DNA of 64,000 nucleotides from Suillus spraguei. Lineage: Eukaryota; Basidiomycota; Agaricomycetes; Boletales; Suillaceae. Below, piece after piece: positions 35,870 to 46,943 of this stretch; the first letter of the stretch is position 1, and each line of letters starts with the position of its first letter. The notes beneath the pieces are model-generated. The model had not been told where the DNA came from. It saw nothing but the letters and a program-made list of their open reading frames with translations, and did no database searches. Location of the stretch: contig JABCPU010000163.1 of NCBI GenBank assembly GCA_016800925.1, positions 78,469-142,468 on the forward strand. Direction: 5' to 3'. A program made the translations under genes and the position numbers.

Positions 35870-37130
35870 ATTGGTAGAAACTTGGTGTGGCTTGGTGTCA
35901 GACATGTACAGAGCATCGATGGTGTTCAATATACGTCGTGAAATTACACTTGAAAGCTTGACTCCTTTCTTCACCAACTTCCAAAACGCCATACCTTGAA
36001 AGAATATCAGCATATTATGAAACTGACTGCTTGATAAGGGAAACATACTTGAAAGGTTCCTTATCTTCCTCTGACACCCGGTTAAAGGAAGGGTTGATGC
36101 CAATGTCGGTTCGCCGCCAGTTATCGCCAGTGCGTGTCTGCCCATCCCAGTTATCTTCGCGAGCCATCGTGAGTTCCGTATCAAGCGATATCCGTACACG
36201 GGGATCTCCTGGCAGCTGGAACGCAGGTCAGATATAAAACGTTCTTATGACTGGTACACTTGTGAGCGAAGGAGTCAGACTTAGGCGTGCTTACATACCT
36301 GAGTGGAGCTGCTTCGTAAGAATACGATACTGAATCTCGCTTGCAAGCTGAATCATGGAATCGACTTCGGCTTGTGTCTTCTTGCCTTTGTCAACCAAAG
36401 CCTGAAGCGCCGCGTCCACAGTATATTCGCCGCAGAAATGGGTTCACAAGATGTTCTTTGATAGGGAAACATGCCTTGACGGACTTTTCACCTGTCCAAT
36501 CTTCCCTGTGCGTCTTGCGCTCTATGAAAATCTAAGGGACGATGTTGAGTGCGACCTTTATGAACCAAATGAGGCACACAAACAGTCTTTACGTCCATGT
36601 CGCCGTACCACCGGAGACAGATAGCTTCGACACCCATTGTCCTCTCTAATCGACCAAGGTACGGTTCAAGGTTTTCATCGTCGAAGTAAATCAAAGTAAT
36701 GGCTGCAACAAGCATTAACACTATATATACTGTTGTTTTGAAATAAAATAACTACGTACCAGCATCCTTGGGCTCGAATTCCTTCTCAGCATTGAACACT
36801 GCAAAGAGAGGTAAATCGTGAAAAGTGCTGAAACGCACTATCACTGACCAAGAACGGGTAAATATCGCAGAATAGCCAGTTTCAGTGGTACAAGGTTATC
36901 TAGATGCACCTAGAGTCGTCTAGTTAGTGGAACAAGCCTCTAAGAAGAAAATTGGAGTTGACCCCATACTTTGTTGTCTGACGCACAAAGGTACTCACTT
37001 GAATCGCCCTGTACGGGATGACCTGTGCTGCGGACCAAGTCGTAAAGCTTGGATAACTTGGCGATCAAAACCCAATTGTATTTACAGAACGGTCTTTCCT
37101 CGAGATAGTCTTTCATAAACGTAGGTTTGA
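35870..37130 (-). pseudogene. SPX-VTC polyphosphate polymerase gene, copy V2, broken
   Basis: This copy reaches further 5' than V1. The minus strand reads ERPFCKYNWVLIAKLSKLYD and RSTGHPVQGDS at 37100-37000, the end of the SPX-side region, then FVRQTTKY, SIYFDDENLEPYLGRLE, LRWYGDMDVKT, an intron, [33 protein letters not shown], a one-base deletion that shifts the frame, then [19 protein letters not shown] and ILTKQLHSG. After an intron come [40 protein letters not shown] and a final intron before YGVLEV. Beyond this the sequence no longer resembles VTC. The family (Vtc4 and its Vtc2/3 partners) synthesises polyphosphate under SPX control at the vacuole. V2 has the LINE target site unoccupied. 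Both copies lack the catalytic C-terminus and membrane part. Confidence 0.88.
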
Positions 37131-37750
37131 GTGGAAGATTCGTGATTTTTTGATAAATCCAGGAAGACTACATCATGTTTCTATGGAGATGAACGGTAAA
37201 AGGTATGAATGAATGTACCTTTTAAGATTTTGAGAAAATCATTGATGTTCAACCTAGTGTACAATAATGCCAAGTCGTGAACATCTGCAGTGGCGATTTG
37301 TTCTTGAAGTCCGTGAAAGAGATCAGGTAACGAACTTGGTGGTGGTCGTATGCTGTGGTGTTCGTGAATGACCTCGTAGACAGAACTCATACAAATAATA
37401 ATCATCTACTAACCCTGATCAAACTCCGAGGCAAGTTTGAATCAGATCTTCAGAAAGAACAAAGACCCGGGTGTCGTCCTCTCGATGAGCGCCGATCAGC
37501 TGAGCTTCAACTAGCGATACCATTGGTAACGTCATTTGGAAATGAGTGAATCTTCTGTGAGTCAGTCGGTGTGACTCAGGTAAGAACACAAGAGATGTAA
37601 CTAAATACCACGACGAAAATATTTATGTCTCCTTGAAGTCTACTTCGGAACAACAAAATAACTTTGATACTATTACAAAAGTGGGAATAAATAAAAGCAA
37701 ATTTCCCTGCTCCTTGCAGAGCACTAGACAACCGTTAACTGAACCGACCA

Positions 37751-39472
37751 TTACACACTACTGCCAGTCGATACATGCACGCGCTCCTGGAAAGCAATGG
37801 AGGTCATACCAGATGCTGCATCGGAATCAGCCACGAGCTTAGCGTGATATTCTCGAATACTAAGGATCAGGCGGGTCCTAGCACAAACATTTGCACGACC
37901 TGAAAATGGAAAGCAGCTCATAAATCTGGCATCTAGGAATTTGATCCTATAAAAATGATGCATCGATGAACCGTGGTCGTATGCAAATGTAAATAAAGGA
38001 TGAACATACCGCCACTGGAGAGAAATCATGAATGAGCTGGAAGCAAGAAACAGCAACAAAGCTACGTTCAACCTCTCAGTGGAAAAAGGGACAATAATCA
38101 CAATGTGAGCTCACCTCGCAAAGTAAACCACGTGAGTTTCACCAACACTGTAAACAGTCCCCAATAATCCCCCCTGCTGAATGTTGTCGCAGTTCACGGA
38201 AGTGTTTTACCGCAATCCAGATTGCGAGACACAGTGCAAGGACCTCCCACACAGTCCCAATTATCCAAGTAAGGGAGTCAGAAGTAGTATATCTCCCACA
38301 TAGTTATACGAGCACTGATAGGTGCCGGAGAGAATGAGTTCCTCTGGTATTCATCAATGAGATGCATATTTTTATCAGAAAAATAAACAATTAAGCGCAC
38401 CCCCTGAAGCATACATCATTATCATTATGTTTACCACTCCGCTGAAAATGTTGACAGCCAGAGAGGTGACAACGAGAAATTTCTGGATCTTTCTGGATCC
38501 CTGATACATAGCATGCAACCGAGTGATGATGATGACTGGAACTCAAGTCAATATCACTAGAATCTCGCAAGTGCCAAGCTCACCCCACAGCATAGCAATT
38601 ACCACAAAATCGGTCCAATCATATGTGGCGTATATCATAAAACCTGACAAATCCAGTCAGGGACCAGTCCGCGTTACACATTCCGAATAGGCTACATCTG
38701 TGACAGGATAAGTAGTTTAGCAGTCATTAGTGAAACGAGAAGTTGGTGAAAAACCATGCCCACCCCTACAGGGAACCGCAGTTAATTGGAGTGGAACAGT
38801 AGGCATCTGTGCAGAAGACTCACTGCATCTGTTAGCGGGATGGTCAGAACACTGTCTGTATGCCGTTGGTCAGAAGAAGCACAGACAGCGAATGTACTAA
38901 GGAGACATGCCCAGCATCACCAGGCTGATTATGAGAGATAGACGATTAGCACAACATCGACTGTTCAGCCTTGCGAACGTACACAACATAAAAGATTCCA
39001 AGGTAGCGCACCTATGATACATTGTAGTCAGCACGACGTGGCAACCGTGACAAACAAGCTACATACAGCGAGATACAGGACTGTCATTAGCGACCAGCGT
39101 TGTCTCTGGAATTAAGCGTATCCTCATGTGTGTTCCTCTGACATGAGGCTCTACTCACCCACACCAATTCTACCTATAAGACCATTCTTAGCAAGAGGGC
39201 TGCCCCGGTCATAGCATCAACATACCTCTTGTCCTAATGTAAGTACTGAAAATACTTGTAAGATATGGCGGCCAGCAGTCCTTTAAAATTATCATGCTCA
39301 CCCCAATCATATGTCACTACAATGAAGCTGGCAACTGCGAAATCGCAGCCAAGATTACATTGAGACATCAGCTTCAACATGCGACTGCTCTCTACGAACT
39401 TATAAAATAGCTGTAGAAAATATTTGCATTGATGGCCGGCCACCAAGTAGGATCATTTGAGATGAAGGTCAT
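37751..39472 (-). pseudogene. DUF6533 seven-helix membrane protein, copy A5, broken
   Basis: Start ATG at 39472 (MTFISNDPTWWPAINA), intron, VASFIVVTYDW, intron, LTFGQ-type exon, helix exon with AMLWGELGTCEILVILT then the shared TGA at about 38550, and a last exon with VLGPRLILSIREYHAKL and AFQERVHVSTGSSV ending at 37751-37753. Apart from the nonsense codon the architecture equals A2. The flank 37131-37750 is duplicated debris plus the shared 3' region. Confidence 0.72.
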
Positions 39473-39799
39473 ATTAGTGGAGCAATGGAGTTGCAGGTAA
39501 GTGGCGAATTTGGTGTACGTATTGCGATGGAATATATGCCACCACCAAGCGCTAGGATAACCAAAATGAGATCAAGGTATGATGTCCGTTGCTGCCTCAA
39601 TTGACCAAAGGTATAATCAATCCAGGGATTGAGTGATGGTACTGAAACATTTGCAAAATTTGGATACCGTAAAAGATGGAAGGCAAATTGTGTCAGCATG
39701 CCAAAGTCAAACCAAAAATAGACCAACAAAGAGATCCATACGATTCGTGTCTGCTAAGTTCATATGATACGAAGCAAACAGATAACTCACGCTCTACCG

Positions 39800-40044
39800 T
39801 ATGCAGGGAAACGCACGGGTACGGGTAACACCGCGGTTCTATGCTGACGGGTTTGGAGGGTACGGGTACGGTGTAGGATAGTCGTACCCTTGAGCATACC
39901 GTGGCCATTCACCGTGGGTCGGCGGTGTTTGGGCGGGTATGATGTTCCGAGTCGGGAACCGAGTGACAGCCATTGAACACCGTGTTTGATTCTCTGTGTT
40001 TCCTTCCTCTGAGAGCTTGAGGATCACAAGTGAATGCTAACAAT
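39800..40044 (-). repeat. Repeat R, copy 1: hAT-like terminal segment with a conserved 62-codon ORF
   Basis: About 245 bp, present again in opposite orientation at 51090-51335. The outer end reads CAGGGAAACGCACGGGTACG, with several GGTACGGGTA motifs as in the hAT terminal region at 42520-42640. The minus strand encodes a 62-residue ORF at 39839-40027 starting MILKLSEEGNTENQT and ending PTPYPYPPNPSA; copy 2 encodes the same protein with only a few substitutions. It could be a MITE or a solo end of a hAT element. It truncates the upstream flank of copy A5. Confidence 0.6.
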
Positions 40045-40067
40045 GATCACAAGTGAATGCTAACAAT
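40022..40067. repeat. Perfect 23-bp tandem duplication
   Basis: The unit GATCACAAGTGAATGCTAAC plus AAT occurs twice head to tail, followed by a partial third GATCACA. It lies at the inner edge of repeat R copy 1 and is absent as a duplicate in copy 2 at 51090. Confidence 0.85.
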
Positions 40068-40079
40068 GATCACACGAAG

Positions 40080-41420
40080 CTTGACTTCTTGTTCTTCAAA
40101 CGGTATAGGCTGATTTCGTAGAACTTGATCATCAAACCTAAGCAACTTCCATATCCTACGACCCTTGATCGTATAAGACAGATTGATGGCAGAACGTTCT
40201 GTTCTCATCCGATCTAAAAAAAAGTCGAGGATAACTCACCCAGGCCGTGCCATACAGTGGCTGTCCAATGCTGATGCACGCTCTTTGATACTTATTCAGA
40301 TAGTGATCCAACCAAGGCCTAGGTGTGATGCGATCCTTCGAAAAGCTTGCTATCCCGATGAGCATCAGCACTCTCGAGGGTAACAGGACCTCCAAGGTTA
40401 TTCAACAAGGGAAGATTGTGTCGACATCACAGACATTGTATATGTAAAACAAGGGAAAGGCAGACAGATCACTCACATGGACAACCCTTTCAATGAACAA
40501 TCAGTGTCCTTGGCATATGTGCACCTTCTCACCCTCCACCACGGTCGTTGGCCTATCGTATCATAAGGAAGCTAATTGAGGAATTTCATACAAGGTACCT
40601 CGCACTCACCTTGTTTGCGGTGTGCAGTGGACTCAAGTCTATCAATTACTACAGCCTAATTCATGATTCATGTGTGGTGGATACAACACCATCCCTAGAA
40701 TAAACAAAGAAATGAGAAAGATGAGGACTCGGGCGTGAGTCGAGCACAGCAAGCAGTCAAATTCTGCCATGGAAGCCTGATGACTATGTTCTCGATCAGC
40801 GCCAGTCAGTTGAGTTTCAACTGTTGGCGACGCCACTAGAAAAGTAACATCCGACTGCTCTCATGGCATTGACACAAATAGCTTATAACACGTTACGGAT
40901 TGATGCACGGTCACCAACAAGACGGTGATACTTGGGCTGATTCCGTAAAACTTGTTCACCAAGCCGAAGTAGCGCCTATATGCTAGGACCTTTGATTGTA
41001 TAAGAGTGACCGAAGGCGGTAACATTCTGTGGGTACTTGATTAAAAAAATAAGTTTAAAGAGTAGCTCACCTGTGCCATACAGCTACCGATGCACACCCC
41101 TCGGTGTCATTCAAATGAAAACAGATGCACAACTTCGAAAAGCTTGCTGTCTCGATGATTCTTGATGGGCATCAGCAGTTTCTTCGAGCATAACAGGACC
41201 TCCAAAGTTATTTAACAAGAGTGTCTTATGTCAACGTTGGACTTGTAGAAGAAGGGAGGAACAGATAGATCTCTCATCTGTATAACTTTCTCGATGAATA
41301 ATAATAATCCACGTTCTGAGCATATGCACGCGCTATTGCCCTCTCCACCTTGGCCATCGGCCTATCATATCACAAGGACGCCAATAAATGGTAAGCGCGG
41401 GATTTGATTCAAGACACACC
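40080..41420 (-). repeat. Duplicated unit C, copies 4 and 5
   Basis: Copy 4 (40080-40600) gives on the minus strand DDQVLRNQPIPFEEQ, then a block with KDRITPRPWLDHYLNKYQRA and IGQPLYGTAW, which looks like the best preserved exon of unit C and ends at a GTGAGT donor. The EGEKVH-type block is near 40540. Copy 5 (40970-41420) is a weaker second copy in the same order. No family is recognised. Confidence 0.45.
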
Positions 41421-42520
41421 TTGTTTGCGGCAAGCGCAGGTTGATGTGAATTCAATCACCACAGCCTGCTTCGTAATTTGAATACAACACTATCACTAGA
41501 CTAAAAACAGAAATGAGAAAGATGATCAGCCCGGCGTTTCAGATTCAACATTTCAAATTGTGTTCTTTCAAACACCGACAATGTATGGTAATGCGCTCTG
41601 TTCTAATCACCCTCCCACATGCAACCCCATCATTCACAGGATTTACTCCGTTGGGACTAACGCTCATGCAGAACCTTAGTACTTAGCGAGCCGCACATAT
41701 CATTCTCTCTCGCCAAATCTTGAAGTAGATATTCTCGTCAACCTCTTGTGACTAGATGTTCACCAACTTGGATGTCATCTGACTCATCTGTGTCCTTTAT
41801 TTGGTCCTTCTGCTCTCGAATCCGTGGTTAACGTCGATGTGTGGTGAACACAACATCATAGACTAAAAATGAAAATGAGAAAGACGAGGACCCGGGCTTG
41901 AGTCGTCCTTGCAACCACAGGAAGGCTCTTCATATTACTTACGTCATAAAGAGCGCTAGTCAGCTCAGTTTCAACCGTTGGCGATTCCACTAGAAAAGCA
42001 CATCAGCTTCCACTTCCATTGACCCACAAATAGCTTATAATACGTTATGAATTGATGCCCGGCTACCAACCAGAGGGTGATATTGGTAGAGATTCGAGAG
42101 TGGGTTGGGTGAGCCCTGTTAACGATTTCGAGAACCAAATTCAAACTCAGTCTCTCAACTTTCCACTGCCAACTCGAAAGCTGATCCTCGCGCCACAATC
42201 AATGAACATTCATGTTAACGCGCCTCCCGATGATAATTCATACAACAGTCCTATAATCACACTTCTGCTAACCCCGATCAAACACCAAGGTTAAAATAGC
42301 ACGACGAGGCCGTTCGATCAACACTTGCACTCTCCAGGCTTGCACTGGCAACTGTAAACAAAGTTGTTAATCAGACCTACACTCGGTATGAACAAAGAGC
42401 ACGACTTACGAGGCACCGCATGAGCAGCTTGACGAGCCACAGTTGTCGTTGTTAGAAACAGGGACTTCAGCGACCTGACAGAGATATTAAGATAACAAAG
42501 GTGCAAGAAGCAATGTTGCT
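41421..42520. other. Duplicated debris, including a unit B fragment
   Basis: 41600-41830 matches the start of unit B copy 2 (GCACATATCATT through CAACCTCTTGTGACT) and the TTGGTCCTTCTGCTCTCG words of copy 1. 42040-42260 matches 8870 and 22625. There is no gene I can support. The right limit is the hAT terminal region. Confidence 0.4.
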
Positions 42521-44159
42521 TACAGTTAGGGTTCCACACGGGTAACACTGAGGGTCGGAAAGTTGACACCACACCCACACCCGCCAACACCATACCCTCC
42601 ACAGGTACGGGTACACACCGACCCATCAACGTCGCGGTTTATGGAAAACACCGCGGTGTCTCTGAACACTGCGGGTACATTACCAGGAAGAGTGTATTAA
42701 GTATTAACAACAATCAAATAAAATAGTACTACTTTTCCTTGTCATCCTCCTCAGCTTCGACTTTGTTTCGCTTCTGTTTTTGAGTCCTGACGGAGGCTAA
42801 AAGGTCCTCCATCACCAGAAGATCACTTCTGTCCCAGGCTCCAAGGCAGAGAAAGGCACGAATTGTTGATGGTGTGAGTCGGTTGCGAGTAAAGTGAAGG
42901 AGCTGCTGGCCCTGCGAGAAAACATGTTCAACCGCAGTTGATGTTTCTGAGCAAGATAATAAGTATTGATTGATTGAAAGAGGATTTGAGGGTGACATAC
43001 CTGGGACAGAGAGATAGTCAAGTACCATCTGATGCAACATTGGATAAGTATGGCAGTTGTTTTGCCACCATGCGAGTGGGTCCTTGGTTTTCACAGTTGG
43101 TAATCGAAGAAACTCGTCCAGCTCGCTACTAATAGTACAAGACATGGAACCAAGTGAGTAGTCGCCAAAGTCATCCTCGTTCTGTATAGTTGTCAGTGTC
43201 AGTGTAGGATTAAATGTTGTGTACGGACTGTGTCTGCTTCAATGTCATCAGTAATCTCAGCAGATTTCTCATATTTATCAATAAACTCTTTGTGAACAAG
43301 CTTCTCAGCAGTATCGATCCATTCTTTCTCCCAGGAATGCACACAGAAGTACTCAAGCCTCAGGCCAGGATGTAGGACTTTATGAGGATGATTAGCCAAT
43401 GACATCAATGAAAGTTTGAAAGGCTGACCCATGGCAATGCGGTATACATTGGAGAGATCTGTAATCTTCCAGTAGCAATCCATCTTATTCTTCGCAAGCT
43501 GCATAGCCGACACTACCGCAGGGTGATATGCTTCCTTCGTCTGTTTATTGAGCTTGCTATCAAGTTTGTCCATCGCTGGTGTCACGGCTGCGATAGTGGC
43601 TGAGTCCTGAGAGAAGAACAAGGTAGCCTTCTTGTATTGCTGGTGGATCAAAATAAGTGAGACAAAGAAATACAATGTATGACTAGCAAGACCTACAGAG
43701 AGAACTGCGATGAGGTCAGCAACAATTTTCCACTCATTATCATCCAATTCATATTTTTTAGCCCGCTTGAGGCTTTTATCACTTGTTATGCGATCAATGG
43801 GTACCTGATACTGTAACGCAAAGACCAGCATATCATACGTGGAATTCCAACGTGTCGCAACATCACGTGGCATGAGCTTTTCCTTCAAGTGCGATGCTCC
43901 ACATGCCCACTGCCATGCCGGGAGCAAGAGAGTTGTTGAATGAATTACAGCAAAAGACAGACCACGAATCTGCCATATGATATTAGCTAGTATTATATGA
44001 GGATCTGAGACACTGACCTTTGAATAGTTCCTTTGACAGCAGCAATGTCATCTAACATCTTCTCGTGATTGGCTAGCAAGAGCATTTCATTTCTAACTCA
44101 TCGATATTGTCATCAGCATCGTCAAGATCAGATGTCAAGTCAACTTCCTCTACTTCCGA

Positions 44160-45534
44160 TGTAAAGATACAACCTAACCTGGGCTGTAGATAAACTACCT
44201 CCTAAGTTAGTATGTGAGTCTTGCACTCTGTCTAGTCTGCTTCACTTGTGAAAACAAGAGTGTTCGACCCTAAAGGGGGATGCCTATGAGTATGGTCAAG
44301 TTCAAGTCAAACTTATGTGCAAATGAAGCGTCGTGGTCAGTGGTAAGTTGCTGCAGTCAGCGATGATGCCGCTGAACTAGGTCATAAGTAGCGGTACTAC
44401 TGGGTTGAGATGTAGTCAGAAACAGTTGTGTCGAGCGGATGATATCAGCAGTAGCAGTAAGGTTGTGAGCGGTGCAAAGAAACAGTAAAGAAAGCCGCAG
44501 TACTTTCAGTGGTAAAGTAGCGGTGCCTGAGAAGTTCAGTCAAAATAACAGTCAAAAGTACAGCGGTATGCCAGCAGTAACAGAGAAGAGCGTGATCATT
44601 AACGAGCGATAAGGAACTTTAAAGACTACATCTACTACTGGGTGGATCCAGAGCTAGACAATAATCCTGACCTATAGTACGTGCAATGGTGTAAAATCAG
44701 GTACTGTATCGTGCGGGGTACGCAGTACTTATATCCTAAATCATATGTATCTGGAATACTCTTGGCGAGATCAGTAGCACTTGAGTGTAGTAACTGCCAT
44801 ATGTAAACATAGCGCAAGGCGCTGTGGCACAAGGCAACATATAATAAGACTTGCCGTGGAATCAGTGATAACGAACATAAAACAAACAATGCACCAAATG
44901 GAGCTATGCGGATGTGGCAAGGACATGGGAGGACATGGGTACATGGAATGTGGTGTGGCAGTCAGTATGGTGTGCAGTAAGCATGGGATGCCGCCGGTAC
45001 TGCTAAAGGGGTAAGACAGCCATGGACAAGTGGTGACTCCTGTCGACGTGAGACAAGTGTCAAAATATGGGGTTTTAAGCCCAGCGCAAATATGTTCGTT
45101 ACATCCCCTAGGAACTTTAGAAACTGACCGTCCCCGGTCAACTATACCGCCGGTAAGGGACTTGGCAAGAATTCGAGCGATATCAAGATCACGTGATGGG
45201 ACACGTAAGCGCAATTTGCCGTGTGGATGTGGAATTGTGGACATGCCGTGCTGTGACTGTGGACAATACAGCGGAGTGTGACTTGGTGTGGTCACGAAAT
45301 TACTGAACATAAAACAAATGACGCACCAAATGGAGCTATGCGGACATGGCAAGGACATGGGAGGACATTGGTACGTGGAATGAGGTGTGGTAGTCAGTAT
45401 GGTGTGCAGTAAGCGTGGGATGCCGCCAGTAATGCTAAAGGGGTAAGATGGCCATGGACAAGTGGTAACTCCTATAGACGTGAGACAAGTGTCAAAGATA
45501 GGGTTTTAAGCCCAGCACCAATATGTTCATTACA
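44160..45534 (+). mobile_element. LTR3-family LTR plus a second partial copy, inserted in the hAT gene
   Basis: 44160-45103 (944 bp) begins TGTAAAGATACAACCTAACC and ends AATATGTTCGTTACA. After 187 bp of unrelated sequence its last 245 bp or so are repeated at 45290-45534, ending ATGTTCATTACA. The arrangement LTR, short spacer, partial LTR suggests an element reduced by deletion or by unequal exchange. The flanks TCCGA and CCAAA do not form a target duplication. A reverse-oriented relative is at 55560-56482. The plus-strand ORFs in it are not coding as far as I can tell. Confidence 0.75.
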
Positions 45535-45861
45535 CCAAATCATCATCTAACATAAGTGGTGGCTCATCATTATCCACATCATTATCGGCTTCAGATGTCG
45601 ATGCTGCTGATGACTCAGAGCTGAATGGTTTCAGCAAAGCTTTTGTGGAAAGCTGGAGAGTATGGTTAAAAGATCGAACATGGTTGACAGACTCAAATGA
45701 GTTGTTGAGGCTCGCAAGCTTTGTTGTTTGAGTATCATTGGCAGTCGCGTTATCAGCATTGACTGTGGAGTAATGGATGGGCTGTTGGCCTTGGCATGCA
45801 AATGCTGCATAGACAGAGCCACTATTAGCGCCAGTATCCTTACCCTTCATGGCATTGTTGA

Positions 45862-46335
45862 TGTTACGAACTGGGGTGGCGTCACCAGCGACAGTGAAAA
45901 GACACAGCCGGTCTGCTGGGAGTTCTTACAATGTCCAGAAGAGGACAAGGTGAAAGTACGAGGAACGCGTTCCAAGTACGATCAAGGGTTCGGCCTCAAA
46001 GACAAGTCTAAGAGGTTCTGTGAGAATAGAGACTAAGGCTAAGGAGTGCTTAGACTTAGAGACGATTCTAGACGACTTAGGTTGGAGACCTAAGCGAAGG
46101 AGATTCCAGGTAAAAACCCAGTAAGATTAAAGTAGAGAATCTACTACAAGTACACTGTGCTTAAATAGGCCAATATGTGCGCACAGACCAAGTAACCGTG
46201 AGAACATAACTGGTATCCTAATAAGGAAGGCATGTGTTGTACAAATGCGTTGAGCATATGAGTCAAAGTCATGTGACACGTCATACAAGAAAGGAAACAA
46301 AGGGAAAATGAATAGGGGCACGTACAACTGTAACA
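45862..46335 (-). mobile_element. Solo LTR1 with 5-bp target duplication GTTGA
   Basis: 474 bp in reverse orientation, from TGTTACGAACTGGGG at 45862 to CGTACAACTGTAACA at 46335, flanked by GTTGA at 45857-45861 and 46336-46340. Removal of the LTR and one duplication restores the hAT reading EDAVNNAMKGKD, so this insertion hit the transposase gene directly. It is a clean solo LTR, that is, the product of LTR-LTR recombination. Confidence 0.95.
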
Positions 46336-46943
46336 GTTGACAGCATCCTCACCAAAGCATCCAATGGCATGGTGCTTCAGATTAGTTGTTGAGGACTTAT
46401 CCTTTGTATCCTGATAGCAGCACACACCACCTAAAGCTGTCTTACACTTCCGTGCACCGCACGGGAAAAAATGATACAAGTGGCATTGTAGTGTTGGACC
46501 TAACTTCAGCTGAAAAGAAGCTATAGATAGGTGACCGCCAAGTCTTCTTGAGAGCCTCTGTATCATTGTCTAATCAGATATTTGCACAAATCAATGGAAA
46601 GAAACGCACCAAGATCTGCAGAAGGATCGGGATCAGGATCAATTGTCGTCATCAGTGCGAGACACTTGATGTTGGTAACAGTGGTCCGATAAAACTAGAC
46701 AAAAATGATGCTGACCTTCAGGGCGGCAGAGCTTAGAGTCTGTTTCAATTTTTATGCAAGTTTGTTGTTTTGTTTTATCTTGAGTTACTCTGTCCTTTGC
46801 TGGTTCTTATTCTACATGCCTAGACCTGATGCATACAGACACCTCGTTGTTATATCTTGAGTGGGATTGAGAGGCTGGTATGCAGGAATAAAGAATAAAT
46901 ATATCAGTTGATGATACAGCGCACTTCCGTGTCATCATGAACA

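Larger units (their letters stand above)
42729..46652 (-). pseudogene. hAT transposase (BED finger, RNase H-like core, dimerisation domain), broken and internally deleted
   Basis: It starts at 46652 (MTTIDPDPDPSADL); a 40-bp intron, GTGCGTTTC to CTGATTAG, joins this to DNDTEALKKTWRSPIYSFF. A BED zinc finger follows (FFPCGARKCKT, KHHAIGCF). After EDAVN the gene is cut by LTR1 and resumes as NAMKGKDTGANSGSVYAAF at 45861. The next words, HYS then VNADNATANDTQTT, belong about 200 residues apart in related transposases, so the segment with the first catalytic Asp is deleted. VNHVRSFNHTLQLS follows, then LTR3, then LLLANHEKMLDD, the conserved MPRDVATRWNSTYDML at about 43860 and YFCVHSWEKEWID. The C-terminal dimerisation domain (DPLAWWQNN, PMLHQMVLDYLSVPGMSPS) ends at 42729. 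This protein cannot be active. Confidence 0.9.
42523..46735 (-). mobile_element. Degenerate hAT transposon carrying two LTR insertions
   Basis: The element is defined by a hAT transposase gene (42729-46652) and, at its 3' side, a terminal region at 42523-42660 rich in GGTACGGGTA, GCGGT and their complements. The left end probably begins TAGGGTTCCACACGGGTAAC near 42526. The right end near 46735 is not identified, and no 8-bp duplication could be read, so limits are approximate. An LTR3 structure (44160-45534) and an LTR1 solo LTR (45862-46335) lie inside it. Confidence 0.7.

Noticed and set aside
38520..38600. A 22-bp mini-intron (GTGATATT to TTCCAG) that would remove the shared TGA in DUF6533 copies
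   Set aside because: Far below the usual fungal intron size, and removal would shift the reading frame.
44230..44290. GTTCGACCC words in LTR3 copies resembling a tRNA B box
   Set aside because: No A box or cloverleaf could be built around them, and the words recur as part of the LTR.
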